A stretch of DNA of 64,000 nucleotides. It comes from Streptococcus oralis. Its GTDB lineage: Bacteria; Bacillota; Bacilli; Lactobacillales; Streptococcaceae. Both the position numbers and the translations under genes were made by a program. Where the stretch lies: assembly GCF_016028255.1 (NCBI RefSeq), contig NZ_CP065707.1:248001-312000 (forward strand), given 5' to 3'. Positions 28,430 through 37,428 of this stretch are shown here, piece after piece (the first letter of the stretch is position 1; each line of letters starts with the position of its first letter). Under the pieces are notes generated by a model, which was given only the letters and a program-made list of their open reading frames with translations, did not search any database and had not been told where the DNA came from.

Positions 28430-29821
28430 TCAATTTTCCCCTTCAAGTTCTTTCTTAGCTTGTTCTATCTGGTATTTCACTTGCTCAAAGCCGGTTCCTC
28501 CTAAGGAATTCCGTCTCTGAACAGCGGTTTCTGGGCACAAGTAGATATAAATATCCTCTTCAATCAAGGGATGGTAGACTTGCAACTCCTCCAAATCCCA
28601 ATCTTGGATATTTTTACCATGCTTGATAGAGTCTAGAACCAATTTCCCTACTATTTCATGCGCTTCTCTAAAGGGGAGGCCTTTTTCTGCCAAATAATCT
28701 GCCAGTTCGGTCGCATTCGAAAAATCATTCTCTGTGGATTGCTGCATTTTGGCCTTATTAACCTGCATGCTCGATAGCATACCTGCCAACACATCCAGAG
28801 AATTTAAAATCGTTTCTACTGTATCAAACATGCCTTCCTTGTCCTCTTGCAAATCCTTATTGTAAGCCAGAGGCAAAGACTTCATGACGGTCAATAGTCC
28901 AAGCAAGTTCCCGTAAACCCGTCCTGACTTCCCTCGAATCAATTCGGCCATATCAGGATTTTTCTTCTGGGGCATGATAGACGAGCCCGTTGAAAAGCTA
29001 TCAGACAAGCTAATGTACTGATACTCAAAACTACACCAATTGATGATTTCCTCACAAAAACGGCTCATATGCATCATCAACATGCTGGCATTTGATAGAA
29101 ATTCCAAGATAAAATCACGGTCACTCACTGCGTCCAAGGAATTGGTATAGGGCTGTTGGAAGCCCAATAAATCACTCGATAATTGACGATTGATTGGAAA
29201 AGTTGTCCCCGCCAAGGCAGCCGCACCCAGGGGAGATAGGTCCGTATGTTTCAAGTTAAATGCAAAGCGCTCGCTGTCCCTTTGAAACATATTGTAATAA
29301 GCCATGAGATGGTGGGCAAAACTAATCGGTTGGGCGTGTTGCAAATGGGTATAGCCTGGCATGATGGTTTCCACATGTTTTTCAGCCAAATCCAGCAGAA
29401 CACTGTTCAGATTCGCCAACTTATCCAAGACATGGCCAAGCTGCTCCTTTAGATATAAGTGCATATCCGTTGCGACTTGGTCATTCCGAGAACGAGCCGT
29501 GTGTAATTTCCCAGCCAGAGGACCGATTTTCTCTGTCAGCAACACTTCCATGTTCATATGAATATCTTCATTTGCAATATCAAAATGAAGCTCTCCTGAC
29601 TCTAAATCTCGCAACAAAGCTTTCAGACCATCTTGGATCTGATCTACCTCTTCCAAGCTCAAAATGCCAGTCTGTCCTAGCATTTGAACATGAGCTAGGG
29701 AACCCATCAAATCAAATTTTGCCAGCTGGTGGTCAAAGGAAATACTCGCACCGAACTGTTCTACCCAATCTTCCACAGTGCCTTCAAATCGACCACCCCA
29801 TAATTTTGTATTTTTCGGCAT
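28430..29821 (-). CDS. argH: Argininosuccinate lyase
   Basis: A 463-residue member of the fumarase/aspartase superfamily. The signature [12 protein letters not shown] (about 281-292) and [13 protein letters not shown] (about 107-119) are diagnostic for ArgH, which splits argininosuccinate to arginine and fumarate. It is the last gene of abpA-argG-argH, 27 bases after argG. No clean intrinsic terminator follows; a G-poor inverted repeat lies at about 28380-28420. Only the last two steps of arginine synthesis are encoded here. Confidence 0.96.
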   Translation of the reverse strand: MPKNTKLWGGRFEGTVEDWVEQFGASISFDHQLAKFDLMGSLAHVQMLGQTGILSLEEVDQIQDGLKALLRDLESGELHFDIANEDIHMNMEVLLTEKIGPLAGKLHTARSRNDQVATDMHLYLKEQLGHVLDKLANLNSVLLDLAEKHVETIMPGYTHLQHAQPISFAHHLMAYYNMFQRDSERFAFNLKHTDLSPLGAAALAGTTFPINRQLSSDLLGFQQPYTNSLDAVSDRDFILEFLSNASMLMMHMSRFCEEIINWCSFEYQYISLSDSFSTGSSIMPQKKNPDMAELIRGKSGRVYGNLLGLLTVMKSLPLAYNKDLQEDKEGMFDTVETILNSLDVLAGMLSSMQVNKAKMQQSTENDFSNATELADYLAEKGLPFREAHEIVGKLVLDSIKHGKNIQDWDLEELQVYHPLIEEDIYIYLCPETAVQRRNSLGGTGFEQVKYQIEQAKKELEGEN

Positions 29822-29848
29822 ATCCTGTCGTCCCTTTCTATCGCATCA

Positions 29849-31045
29849 CTACTCAACATTTTTCTGAACTTCTGAATAAACCTTAGTCGGAAGCCCCCAA
29901 AGCTTGATAAATCCAACAGCCGCATCTTGGTCAAAAGTATCCGCACTAGTATAAGTCGCCAAATTTTCATCGTAAAGAGAATTTGGTGATTTCCGAGCCA
30001 CTACCTGGGCATTCCCCTTATAGAGTTTAACTTTTGCAGTTCCATTGACAACTTTCTGTGTCTCCTTGATATAGGCAATCAAAGCCTGAGTTGCTGGGCT
30101 AAACCACAAGGCATTATAGATGAGATTGGACAACTCATTTTCGATAATGGGTTTGAAATGAGCCACTTCTCTCACAAGAGTCAAATCTTCAATCTCCTTA
30201 TGAGCCGCCAATAAAGTCACAGCACCTGGGCACTCATAAATCTCTCTTGACTTAATACCGACTAGGCGATTTTCCACATGGTCAATACGACCGACACCGT
30301 GTTTCCCCGCAATTTCATTTAGCTTTTGAATCAAATCCGCCACTTTCATCTTCTCACCATTGAGAGAGATGGGCACCCCACAGCTAAACTCAATGTCAAT
30401 AAATTCTGGACTGTCTGGCGCCTCTTCTGGCGAAGACGTGATTCCAAATGCTTCTTCTGGTGCTTGGTTCCAAGGATTTTCTAAGACACCACATTCATTT
30501 GCACGTCCCCAAAGATTTTGGTCAATAGAGTAAGGATTGTCAAGATCAGCAGGAACTGGAACGCCATTTTCTTTGGCATATTGGATTTCTTCTTCACGAG
30601 ACCATTTCCACTCACGAACAGGCGCAACCACCTTTAAATTGGGATCCAAAGCTGCAATCGATACTTCAAACCGAACTTGGTCGTTTCCCTTACCTGTACA
30701 ACCATGGGCAATTGTGGTTGCACCCGTCTGATGAGCTATTTCAACTAGTTTTTTTGAAATAAGAGGGCGACTCAGAGCGGATACCAAGGGATACTTCTGT
30801 TCGTAGTAGGCATGTGCCTGAAGGGCCACTAAAACATAGTCATTAGCAAATTCGTCCTTAACATCAATGACATAAGACTCAACAGCCCCAACCTTGAGAG
30901 CTTTATCGTGGATGAACTCCAAGTCTTTTCCTTCACCCACATCCATACAAACAGCGATCACATCATAGTCTTTTTTTAACCATGTAATCGCAACTGATGT
31001 ATCCAATCCACCTGAATAGGCTAAAATGACTTTTTCCTTACTCAT
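29849..31045 (-). CDS. argG: Argininosuccinate synthase
   Basis: A 398-residue ATP-dependent ligase joining citrulline and aspartate. The PP-loop [12 protein letters not shown] lies at residues 9-20; [14 protein letters not shown] (about 114-127) and the citrulline/aspartate-binding SPEFIDIEF region match ArgG. The gene begins 15 bases after abpA and is expressed from the ARG-box promoter. Linkage of binding protein, ArgG and ArgH couples uptake and synthesis. Confidence 0.96.
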   Translation of the reverse strand: MSKEKVILAYSGGLDTSVAITWLKKDYDVIAVCMDVGEGKDLEFIHDKALKVGAVESYVIDVKDEFANDYVLVALQAHAYYEQKYPLVSALSRPLISKKLVEIAHQTGATTIAHGCTGKGNDQVRFEVSIAALDPNLKVVAPVREWKWSREEEIQYAKENGVPVPADLDNPYSIDQNLWGRANECGVLENPWNQAPEEAFGITSSPEEAPDSPEFIDIEFSCGVPISLNGEKMKVADLIQKLNEIAGKHGVGRIDHVENRLVGIKSREIYECPGAVTLLAAHKEIEDLTLVREVAHFKPIIENELSNLIYNALWFSPATQALIAYIKETQKVVNGTAKVKLYKGNAQVVARKSPNSLYDENLATYTSADTFDQDAAVGFIKLWGLPTKVYSEVQKNVE

Positions 31046-31060
31046 TTCTCTTCCTTCTTT

Positions 31061-31867
31061 CTATTTTTCGATAGAGGCTTTAAAAGCATCGTCAATCAAT
31101 TTGTCCAACTCCCCAGAATCCTTCAACTTCTGGATGGTTTTGTCAACCGCCTCTTTTAATTCTTTACTGTCTTTTTTCATCGCAACAGCGTAGGAATCTT
31201 CTTTGTCATTGTCAAAATCAAACTCAGCGATGGCTAGGTCTGGATTATTCTCTACAAATCCTTTCGCCACTGGTTCCTCAAAGATAACCGCATCCAGTTG
31301 CCCTGACTTCAAATCTGTTATCAAATTTCCATTTTTAGGAAGTGAAACGAGAGAAGAATTCTGCAAAGTTTCTTTGGCCAGAGTTTCCTGGATAGAACCT
31401 TTCTGCGCTCCAACCTTTTTCTGAGCCAAATCCTTGACTGATTGGTAATTCGTTAATTCAGATTTTCTTACGATAACCTTATTTTTCGAAGTGTAGTAGG
31501 GAATTGAAAAGTCGTAAACTTGACTTCTCTCTTCCGTTTTAGAAACACCTGATATGGCAAGATCGGCCTTTCCTGAATCAAGACTAGCCAGTACATTGTC
31601 AAAACTCATTGGAGAGAGCTCCACTTCTACACCTAGTTCCTTTGCGATGGCTTTGGCTAGCTCAACATCTGAACCTACAATCTGATTTTTCCCATCGACC
31701 AATTTCTGGTATTCGAATGGAGCAAACTCTGGATTTAGGGCCACCACCAATTTTCCTTTAGCCTTAATGGCTTCAACACCTTGGGATTGAGTGTTACTAC
31801 AAGCAAATAATAAGGGAAACATAAGCAAACCAAACATCGTCATCAACACCTTCTTCACTTTATTCAT
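31061..31867 (-). CDS. abpA: Arginine-type amino acid ABC binding lipoprotein (AbpA-like)
   Basis: A 268-residue family 3 solute-binding lipoprotein. The lipobox is LLFAC (cysteine near 23), followed by LVVALNPEFAPFEYQ and VGSDVELAKAIAKELG (about 55-70), and ISGVSKTEERSQVYDFSIPYY, typical of polar amino-acid binders. I chose the ATG at 31865-31867 (AAGGAGG upstream). The co-transcribed argG-argH and the ARG box at the promoter support arginine or a related ligand. From memory, the pneumococcal counterpart is called AbpA/ArtP and is controlled by ArgR-type regulators. No permease is adjacent. Confidence 0.87.
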   Translation of the reverse strand: MNKVKKVLMTMFGLLMFPLLFACSNTQSQGVEAIKAKGKLVVALNPEFAPFEYQKLVDGKNQIVGSDVELAKAIAKELGVEVELSPMSFDNVLASLDSGKADLAISGVSKTEERSQVYDFSIPYYTSKNKVIVRKSELTNYQSVKDLAQKKVGAQKGSIQETLAKETLQNSSLVSLPKNGNLITDLKSGQLDAVIFEEPVAKGFVENNPDLAIAEFDFDNDKEDSYAVAMKKDSKELKEAVDKTIQKLKDSGELDKLIDDAFKASIEK

Positions 31868-31901
31868 AGAAGAGCCTCCTTTTATTTTTATACTTTTAAA
31901 T

Positions 31902-31937
31902 TGTATAAATAATACACTTCTCGAAAACATTTGTCAA
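31902..31937 (-). promoter_or_regulatory. abpA-argGH promoter with overlapping ARG box
   Basis: On the minus strand a consensus TTGACA (31932-31937), 17-base spacer, TATTAT (31909-31914). The -10 is embedded in the palindrome TGTATTATTTATACA (31902-31916), which fits ARG-box operators bound by ArgR/AhrC (TGTATAATTATACA-like). Binding would mask the -10, giving repression by arginine. Confidence 0.75.
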
Positions 31938-31967
31938 GCCAAAACTGAATTTTATTTCATTTTAAAC

Positions 31968-32008
31968 AAAAAAACTTAGGGAAATTACATAAAAATGTTA
32001 TCCCTAAG
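31968..32008 (-). terminator. Terminator of the lactococcin-972-type ABC operon
   Basis: On the minus strand CTTAGGGA...(18-base loop)...TCCCTAAG (31975-32008) followed by TTTTTTT (31968-31974). It lies about 90 bases after the ABC gene and just upstream of the abpA promoter. Confidence 0.85.
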
Positions 32009-32096
32009 CGTATTTATGCTATTCATTTTTTGGAAAAATATAATCACTCTATTAAATGTCAGACGACAGAGAGATCAACGCCCCCCACATTCTCTT

Positions 32097-32726
32097 TCAC
32101 AATTCAATAACTCGATGGCATTGTTGAGCCACATAGGCATCGTGGGTAACGATAATGACCGTTTTACCTTCCTTGTTCATATCTAAGAGAAAGTTCAAAA
32201 CCAAATCTCGATTTTCAGGATCTAGAGAACCGGTTGGTTCATCTGCTAAAAGGAGCTGGCTGGGTTTTAAAATGGCTCTAGCAACTGCGATTCGCTGCTG
32301 TTCCCCTCCAGATAACTCTGAAACCTTTTGATGTAGAATTGATGGCAACCCCACTCTCTCTAAAATTTCTTCTATCTTTTTGACTTTTTCCTTCTTGGAT
32401 AATTTTACATACTTTAGAGCGAGCATGAGATTATACTCTACCGTTTCATTATCAATCAGAGCAAAGTTTTGAAACAGATAGGAGATATGTTCGCGGATAA
32501 TCGCTTGCGACTTAACAGAATTGACAGGTACATTTTGCTGACCGAAAATTTCATAATGTCCACTGTAATCGCCATCTATCAAACCCAAGAGATTTAACAA
32601 GGTTGACTTGCCACTGCCACTTTTTCCAACAATGGCAACTAAATCTCCTTGGTTAATTTTTAGAGATAAGTTCTCCAAAATAACTTTTTTCCCAATGGTT
32701 TTCGTAACATTTTCCAACTTTATCAT
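32097..32726 (-). CDS. ABC transporter ATPase, lactococcin-972 bacteriocin group
   Basis: A 209-residue single-domain ATPase resembling the MacB/LolD type. Walker A is GKSGSGKST (about 34-42), the signature is LSGGEQQR (about 138-145), and Walker B ends LLADEPTG. Its start overlaps the 702-residue membrane protein gene by 4 bases (ATGA). This pair is the transporter/immunity module that accompanies lactococcin-972-like bacteriocins. No bacteriocin gene is found next to it, so its present role may be self-protection or export of another peptide. Confidence 0.85.
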   Translation of the reverse strand: MIKLENVTKTIGKKVILENLSLKINQGDLVAIVGKSGSGKSTLLNLLGLIDGDYSGHYEIFGQQNVPVNSVKSQAIIREHISYLFQNFALIDNETVEYNLMLALKYVKLSKKEKVKKIEEILERVGLPSILHQKVSELSGGEQQRIAVARAILKPSQLLLADEPTGSLDPENRDLVLNFLLDMNKEGKTVIIVTHDAYVAQQCHRVIEL

Positions 32727-34831
32727 AAGTGATCCCCTTTCAATAACTGCACTACATTTCTTTGTTCCATCTTAGAGCCCAAGAAAAGCACAAATAGGAT
32801 ATCTAAGCCTGTAAATCCTGCAAAAAGTAGGAGCGGGAAAAGTGCCTGTGTAAAGAATAGCAAAACCATAAAAGGAAGACTATAAACGGCTAATAGAAGA
32901 CCCAGCAAGGAACGATACCGATCTATCAATTTCCAACCCATAAACTTCTTGGTAATAATATCTGTTCGCTTCAACAAGAAAGTTGTTACTAGTAAGAAGT
33001 AGGAAATCATCATACTAAGAAGACCAACCAAAGCAAAGAGTATGTTAAAATTTCGAACAGCATCTCGATAAGAATCTACTTTCTCTTGTTGAATGGCTTG
33101 AATAGATGAAAATTTTAAATAATTCCCATCTGACAATTTCTCAACTAACGCTGTCACTTCTTTTTGGTGCTGGGCTGTATTTTCGATTTTAATGGGGTTA
33201 TTTAAACCTGTTGTTGACAGGGAAGCTTTTTCATCCCACATCATATCAGAATCATTGACCAAACTAATAATTGGATTGTGGAGATTTTCCTTTCGCTTCT
33301 CGTTATAGGGGAAGAATGACCAATCACCTTCATAGTAGGCGATCTCGACATCCATCTCCTCTATCGTTCGTTTTTGCTGCTCTTCATACTTCATCGAAAG
33401 ATAGGCAATTAATTTCCCCAAGAGCTGATTTTTATCTTCTTCACCTTTCGCACTTGCTGGCATCAAAATAACTTTTTTAGTGCCGGTATCGGGTAGCTTG
33501 AATCCCTTGCTCTTTAGAAAATTGCGATTGGCATAGTAAACAGTTAGCATATCAGCCAGTTGATACTGCTGCACTTGTTCTGCAGTGGCAAAATTTTTTA
33601 TAGGCAGGTTGCCAGTTTGCACATAGCCTGCCTGCGTTTTTTCTACCAAATCCTGATAAAATCGATAGAAATAATCCACTGCTTGCCCTGAGCCTGCCAA
33701 CTGCTCTTGCCACAGGTTATCATTGAGCTGGAAAGTTTCTAAGGTCAGATAATTTCCTTGACTGATCCACTGTTTCTGGTAATCCAACTCTTTGTTTTCT
33801 TGCTCCAAACTTTTCCCCACCCCAATCAGTAAAACCGTCAGTAAAATGGTGGTTCCTATTTTCATCAAATAATTAAATATCAAACCAAATTTAAAAGATG
33901 AAAAACCTTTCAGTAGAGAGCTGATTGTCATTTTTTGGATTAAGAGGTAGGTCAACCAACTGATAAAGAGATAAAGTTGCAAAAGCAAAAAATGCGACAA
34001 CCATAACATAGGGAATAAATCTTTCGGCTTATAATCAAGCGAGAAAAACACTCCTAGATTGATCACAAGCGCCCCACCTAGGAGGAGGTAGAGGTTGCCT
34101 TTCACAACATCAGCTAAAACAGCCCTATCTTGAAAACCAAGCAACTTTTGTACCCCCACTCTTTTCATCTCCATCATCGGCTGATACACTGTTACTAACA
34201 CAAGAAGTAAAATGGCCAAGACAAAAACAATGGCAGATAAAAGCAAATCTCGATTTATGACTTCCACTGCACTTTTGTAGGTCGGCTCTAGCAAGGTAGT
34301 CTGGTCTATCTTGAAAAAATCGCTCCATTTCTGTACAATCCTATCCTTGTCCATCTCTTGTGTAGAAGTTATCGTATAGCGACCATTTAAACTACGAGAT
34401 GTATCCTTAATATAGGTTTGAAAAGTCATAAGCTGAATAGGCTTGGCTTTTAGAAAGGTCGGAATCGTACCAAGTTTATTGGAAATTTCTTTATTACTGT
34501 AGACTCCCTCGCCATCTTCTGTAAAATCAAGAGAAGAAATCCCAAACTCTTGGTAGGGGAAGGTATCTTTATCAAAAACACCAGACTTGATCACCTCATC
34601 ACCACTGTCTGTTTTGATGATGGATACTTTGTATTCCTTTGATACATCCTCAAAAAATCGAAGTACAGATGCTGCAGGTTCGTTAATATCTTTCAAATAC
34701 AAATCCAAAGAACCCACTGTCTTTCCCATTTCCTGAATCCGAACCACTTCTCGTGTGTAGTTTACATTAAAAACAAAAAAAGTAGTACACAGAAGCAGGA
34801 GTAACATACAGAAATTACTGATTTTTTTCAT
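32723..34831 (-). CDS. Bacteriocin-associated integral membrane protein (DUF1430-like)
   Basis: A 702-residue FtsX/MacB-like membrane protein. It has an N-terminal membrane segment (about 5-23), an extracytoplasmic domain (25-200), a cluster of membrane segments (about 200-350), a second extracytoplasmic region (360-590) and C-terminal segments (about 592-690). This seven-helix plan is that of the putative immunity/transport protein of the lactococcin-972 group. It is translated together with the ATPase downstream. The upstream neighbour is a divergent RRNPP-like regulator rather than the bacteriocin gene found in related strains. Confidence 0.82.
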   Translation of the reverse strand: MKKISNFCMLLLLLCTTFFVFNVNYTREVVRIQEMGKTVGSLDLYLKDINEPAASVLRFFEDVSKEYKVSIIKTDSGDEVIKSGVFDKDTFPYQEFGISSLDFTEDGEGVYSNKEISNKLGTIPTFLKAKPIQLMTFQTYIKDTSRSLNGRYTITSTQEMDKDRIVQKWSDFFKIDQTTLLEPTYKSAVEVINRDLLLSAIVFVLAILLLVLVTVYQPMMEMKRVGVQKLLGFQDRAVLADVVKGNLYLLLGGALVINLGVFFSLDYKPKDLFPMLWLSHFLLLQLYLFISWLTYLLIQKMTISSLLKGFSSFKFGLIFNYLMKIGTTILLTVLLIGVGKSLEQENKELDYQKQWISQGNYLTLETFQLNDNLWQEQLAGSGQAVDYFYRFYQDLVEKTQAGYVQTGNLPIKNFATAEQVQQYQLADMLTVYYANRNFLKSKGFKLPDTGTKKVILMPASAKGEEDKNQLLGKLIAYLSMKYEEQQKRTIEEMDVEIAYYEGDWSFFPYNEKRKENLHNPIISLVNDSDMMWDEKASLSTTGLNNPIKIENTAQHQKEVTALVEKLSDGNYLKFSSIQAIQQEKVDSYRDAVRNFNILFALVGLLSMMISYFLLVTTFLLKRTDIITKKFMGWKLIDRYRSLLGLLLAVYSLPFMVLLFFTQALFPLLLFAGFTGLDILFVLFLGSKMEQRNVVQLLKGDHL

Positions 34832-34910
34832 AAAGATACCCCCTTAGTACTTTATCATCTTAGTCGTAGAATTTGTTACCCTTTTTCACAAATTTATTTT
34901 AGATTTCTTT

Positions 34911-34938
34911 TTTACTTTTTATACTACTATGATACAAT
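34911..34938 (+). promoter_or_regulatory. Promoter of the regulator at 34994
   Basis: TTTACT (34911-34916), a 16-base spacer and TACAAT (34933-34938). The motif TTTTTCACA occurs on both sides (about 34881-34889 and 34970-34978), within the control region shared with the divergent membrane protein gene. Confidence 0.55.
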
Positions 34939-34993
34939 ATTTTTAATCAATTTCTATTTTTTGTTAACTTTTTTCACACATAAGGAGGAGATC

Positions 34994-35860
34994 ATGCGCT
35001 ACGATTTTGGAAATGTTTATAAAGAAATCCGTGAGTCAAAAGGGTTAACCCAGGAGGAGGTCTGTGGGGGTGTTCTCTCAAGAACCAGCCTATCAAAAAT
35101 CGAAAGTGGCAAGACAACTCCTAGATATGAAAATATGGAGTTTCTTCTCCAACAAATTAATATGACCTTTGAAGAGTTTGACTATATTTGCCATCTCTAC
35201 CACCCAAGTGAACGATCAACTATCATGCAGACTTTTCTAAAAATGGCTTCTATTAGTGGTACGAGCGACTTAAGTAAATTACTCAAAAAATGCCAACATT
35301 ATCTAAAAACACACCATGATTTCCCCATCCAGCAGTTACAAGATATGCTCGAAATCGTTATCTACATCCGTGAAAATGGGATAGAAAAATTGTCAAGTAA
35401 GGTTGATAACATTGTAAACAGACTATGGGATAAGATTGAGAAACAAGATACTTGGTATGAGAGCGACCTCAAAGTCCTTAATACCATTCTCTTTGCTTTT
35501 CCTATGGAGTATATTCATCAGATTACCGAAAAAATTCTCGAACGAATAGAGGTTTATAAACACTATAGTCCTGTCTTTCAGCTTCGTATGATGTTGCTTC
35601 TGAATCTCTCAACTCTTTATCTTTACAATGGTGATAAGTTGCTTTGCAAACAGCTTTGCTACACTCTCTTAGAGGAAGCAAAAGTAAGCAAACAGTATGA
35701 CACACTTGCATTTTCCTATATTCGTATAGGCATTTGTACTAATGATGCTCAGTTGATACAAAATGGACTCTCCTTAGCTAAACTAGTCGAAGATGAACAC
35801 TTACTAACAGAGCTAGAGCGAGAAGTTGACATCTTTGTAAACAAAAAAGAAAGTCATTAA
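34994..35860 (+). CDS. RRNPP/Rgg-like HTH regulator with helical repeat domain
   Basis: A 288-residue regulator. The N-terminal helix-turn-helix (about 5-60, LTQEEVCGGVLSRTSLSKIESGKTTP) is of the XRE type, and the rest is an all-helical TPR-like domain of the kind that binds peptide pheromones in Rgg/PlcR proteins. I chose ATG 34994 because AAGGAGGAG precedes it. It is divergent from the bacteriocin-type ABC operon and is likely its regulator. No small pheromone gene was identified next to it, so whether it senses a peptide is open. Confidence 0.78.
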   Translation: MRYDFGNVYKEIRESKGLTQEEVCGGVLSRTSLSKIESGKTTPRYENMEFLLQQINMTFEEFDYICHLYHPSERSTIMQTFLKMASISGTSDLSKLLKKCQHYLKTHHDFPIQQLQDMLEIVIYIRENGIEKLSSKVDNIVNRLWDKIEKQDTWYESDLKVLNTILFAFPMEYIHQITEKILERIEVYKHYSPVFQLRMMLLLNLSTLYLYNGDKLLCKQLCYTLLEEAKVSKQYDTLAFSYIRIGICTNDAQLIQNGLSLAKLVEDEHLLTELEREVDIFVNKKESH

Positions 35861-35881
35861 GACCTCCTTTTCTATATCTTC

Positions 35882-36508
35882 TTAATACCAACCGTTGTTA
35901 AGCCAGAAGTTCTTAGCAGCTGTCCATGAACCGTAACGTCCTGCAACGTAAGCATCTGCTACACGTTCTTGGTTTTCAGCTGAGTAGTCACCGTTCAAGT
36001 ACGAATCTGTCAATTGGTAACGTCCGATGTAACGTCCGTTTGTAGCTGTGTAGCTACCACCTGATTCTTTTTGAGCGATCCATTCTTTGGCTTCTGCTTC
36101 AGATCCACTTACAGTTGAAGCTGTGTAACTTTCTTCTTCATAAGAAGTGCTGGTTGTAGCAGCTGGTGCTTCGTAAGTTGTTGTTTCAGTTATTTCTTCG
36201 TAAGTCGTAGTCTCTTCGATTGTTTCTCCTGTTGCAGCTGGGGCTTCATAAGTTTTCGCAGCTGGAGCTGTCCCTTCGATGACCAAAACTTGATCCACAA
36301 AGATCAGATGAATATCCTCTATCTTGTTTTTTTCTGCCAATTTTTCAACAGTGGTGTTGTACTTCTCAGCAATTTCTGAAAGAGTATCACCTGGTTTAAC
36401 TGTATAAGTGATTGTTTCATCTGCAAAAGCAAGTGATGGTGCAAGGAAAGCAAGGAAAGTTGCTGCTCCTGCAAGAGTTAATTTGATTTTTTTAGTTGTT
36501 AATGTCAT
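35882..36508 (-). CDS. Secreted LysM and lysozyme-like cell-wall protein
   Basis: A 208-residue secreted protein: signal peptide (1-29, cleaved near AFA-DET), one LysM domain (about 33-78, YTVKPGDTLSEIAEKYNTT) for peptidoglycan binding, a threonine/glutamate/alanine-rich linker (about 80-135), and a C-terminal lysozyme/transglycosylase-like domain (about 140-208) with AKEWIAQKESGGSY, where the glutamate is the expected catalytic residue, followed by NGRYIGRYQL. It probably remodels peptidoglycan. The pneumococcal counterpart is, from memory, in the WalRK (VicRK) regulon; I could not find a convincing WalR box here. Confidence 0.85.
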   Translation of the reverse strand: MTLTTKKIKLTLAGAATFLAFLAPSLAFADETITYTVKPGDTLSEIAEKYNTTVEKLAEKNKIEDIHLIFVDQVLVIEGTAPAAKTYEAPAATGETIEETTTYEEITETTTYEAPAATTSTSYEEESYTASTVSGSEAEAKEWIAQKESGGSYTATNGRYIGRYQLTDSYLNGDYSAENQERVADAYVAGRYGSWTAAKNFWLNNGWY

Positions 36509-36543
36509 TTCTAAAAATTCTCCTTTTTACTATACTTCTATCA

Positions 36544-36574
36544 TACCGTTTGAATATTACCGTTTCTTGACGGT
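36544..36574. promoter_or_regulatory. Repeated CCGTT motifs upstream of the LysM gene
   Basis: TACCGTTT occurs twice in the same direction (36544-36551 and 36558-36565, 14 bases apart), and the second copy forms an inverted repeat with ACGGT (36570-36574). A minus-strand -10-like TATGAT lies next to the first copy. The arrangement looks like an operator, but no regulator can be named. Confidence 0.4.
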
Positions 36575-36709
36575 TTCGTGTAGAAATATTACAAAAATAT
36601 TTTATATTTACTGAAACATTGATATTTTTGTCATAAAAGACAAGATTTTATACCATTTTTATCCATTTTTTCAGTTTTATAAGGGAAATAAGCACAGAAC
36701 TTCATTCTT

Positions 36710-36718
36710 TGATATAAT
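36710..36718 (+). promoter_or_regulatory. Extended -10 promoter of sdaAB-sdaAA
   Basis: TGATATAAT (36710-36718), a perfect TATAAT with TG extension, 30 bases upstream of the sdaAB start; no clear -35 hexamer. Confidence 0.6.
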
Positions 36719-36748
36719 AGAAACAAGAATCTTTGTAAGGGGAAACAG

Positions 36749-37420
36749 ATGCACTCACTTCGTTTTCAATCTGTCTTTGATATTATCGGCCCTGTCATGA
36801 TTGGCCCATCAAGTAGCCATACAGCTGGTGCGGTTCGTATCGGAAAAATCGTGTCTTCCATCTTTGGTGATAGACCGACAGAGGTGGAATTTCAACTATT
36901 TAATTCATTTGCCAAGACCTACCGTGGTCATGGAACTGACCTTGCTCTCGTCGCTGGAATTTTAGGTATGGATACGGACGATCCCGACATTCCAAATAGC
37001 CTTGAAATTGCCCATAAACGTGGTATCAAGATTGTCTGGACCATTCAGAAAGACAGCAATGCTCCTCACCCTAATACCACTAAAATTACTGTGAAGAATG
37101 AACACAAGTCCATCAGTGTGACAGGGATTTCTATCGGTGGGGGAAATATCCAAGTTACGGAACTTAACGGCTTTGCTGTCTCTCTTAACATGAACACACC
37201 GACCATCATCATTGTACATCAGGATGTTCCAGGTATGATTGCCCACGTTACTGAAGCCCTCTCTCGTTTCGATATCAACATCGCTCAGATGAATGTAACT
37301 CGGGAAAAAGCTGGAGAAAAAGCCATCATGATCATCGAAGTCGATAGTCGAAGTTGCGAAGAGGCAATTGAAGAAATCCGAAAAATTCCTCATCTCCACA
37401 ATGTCAATTTCTTTAAGTAG
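36749..37420 (+). CDS. sdaAB: L-serine dehydratase, iron-sulfur-dependent, beta subunit
   Basis: A 223-residue beta subunit. The N-terminal GPVMIGPSSSHTAGAVRIGK (about 14-33) is diagnostic. A C-terminal ACT domain (about 148-220, IVHQDVPGMIAHVTEALSRF) is present. With SdaAA it deaminates L-serine to pyruvate and ammonia in the cytoplasm. AAGGGG precedes the ATG. The alpha subunit gene follows after 8 bases. Confidence 0.95.
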   Translation: MHSLRFQSVFDIIGPVMIGPSSSHTAGAVRIGKIVSSIFGDRPTEVEFQLFNSFAKTYRGHGTDLALVAGILGMDTDDPDIPNSLEIAHKRGIKIVWTIQKDSNAPHPNTTKITVKNEHKSISVTGISIGGGNIQVTELNGFAVSLNMNTPTIIIVHQDVPGMIAHVTEALSRFDINIAQMNVTREKAGEKAIMIIEVDSRSCEEAIEEIRKIPHLHNVNFFK

Positions 37421-37428
37421 GAGGAAAC

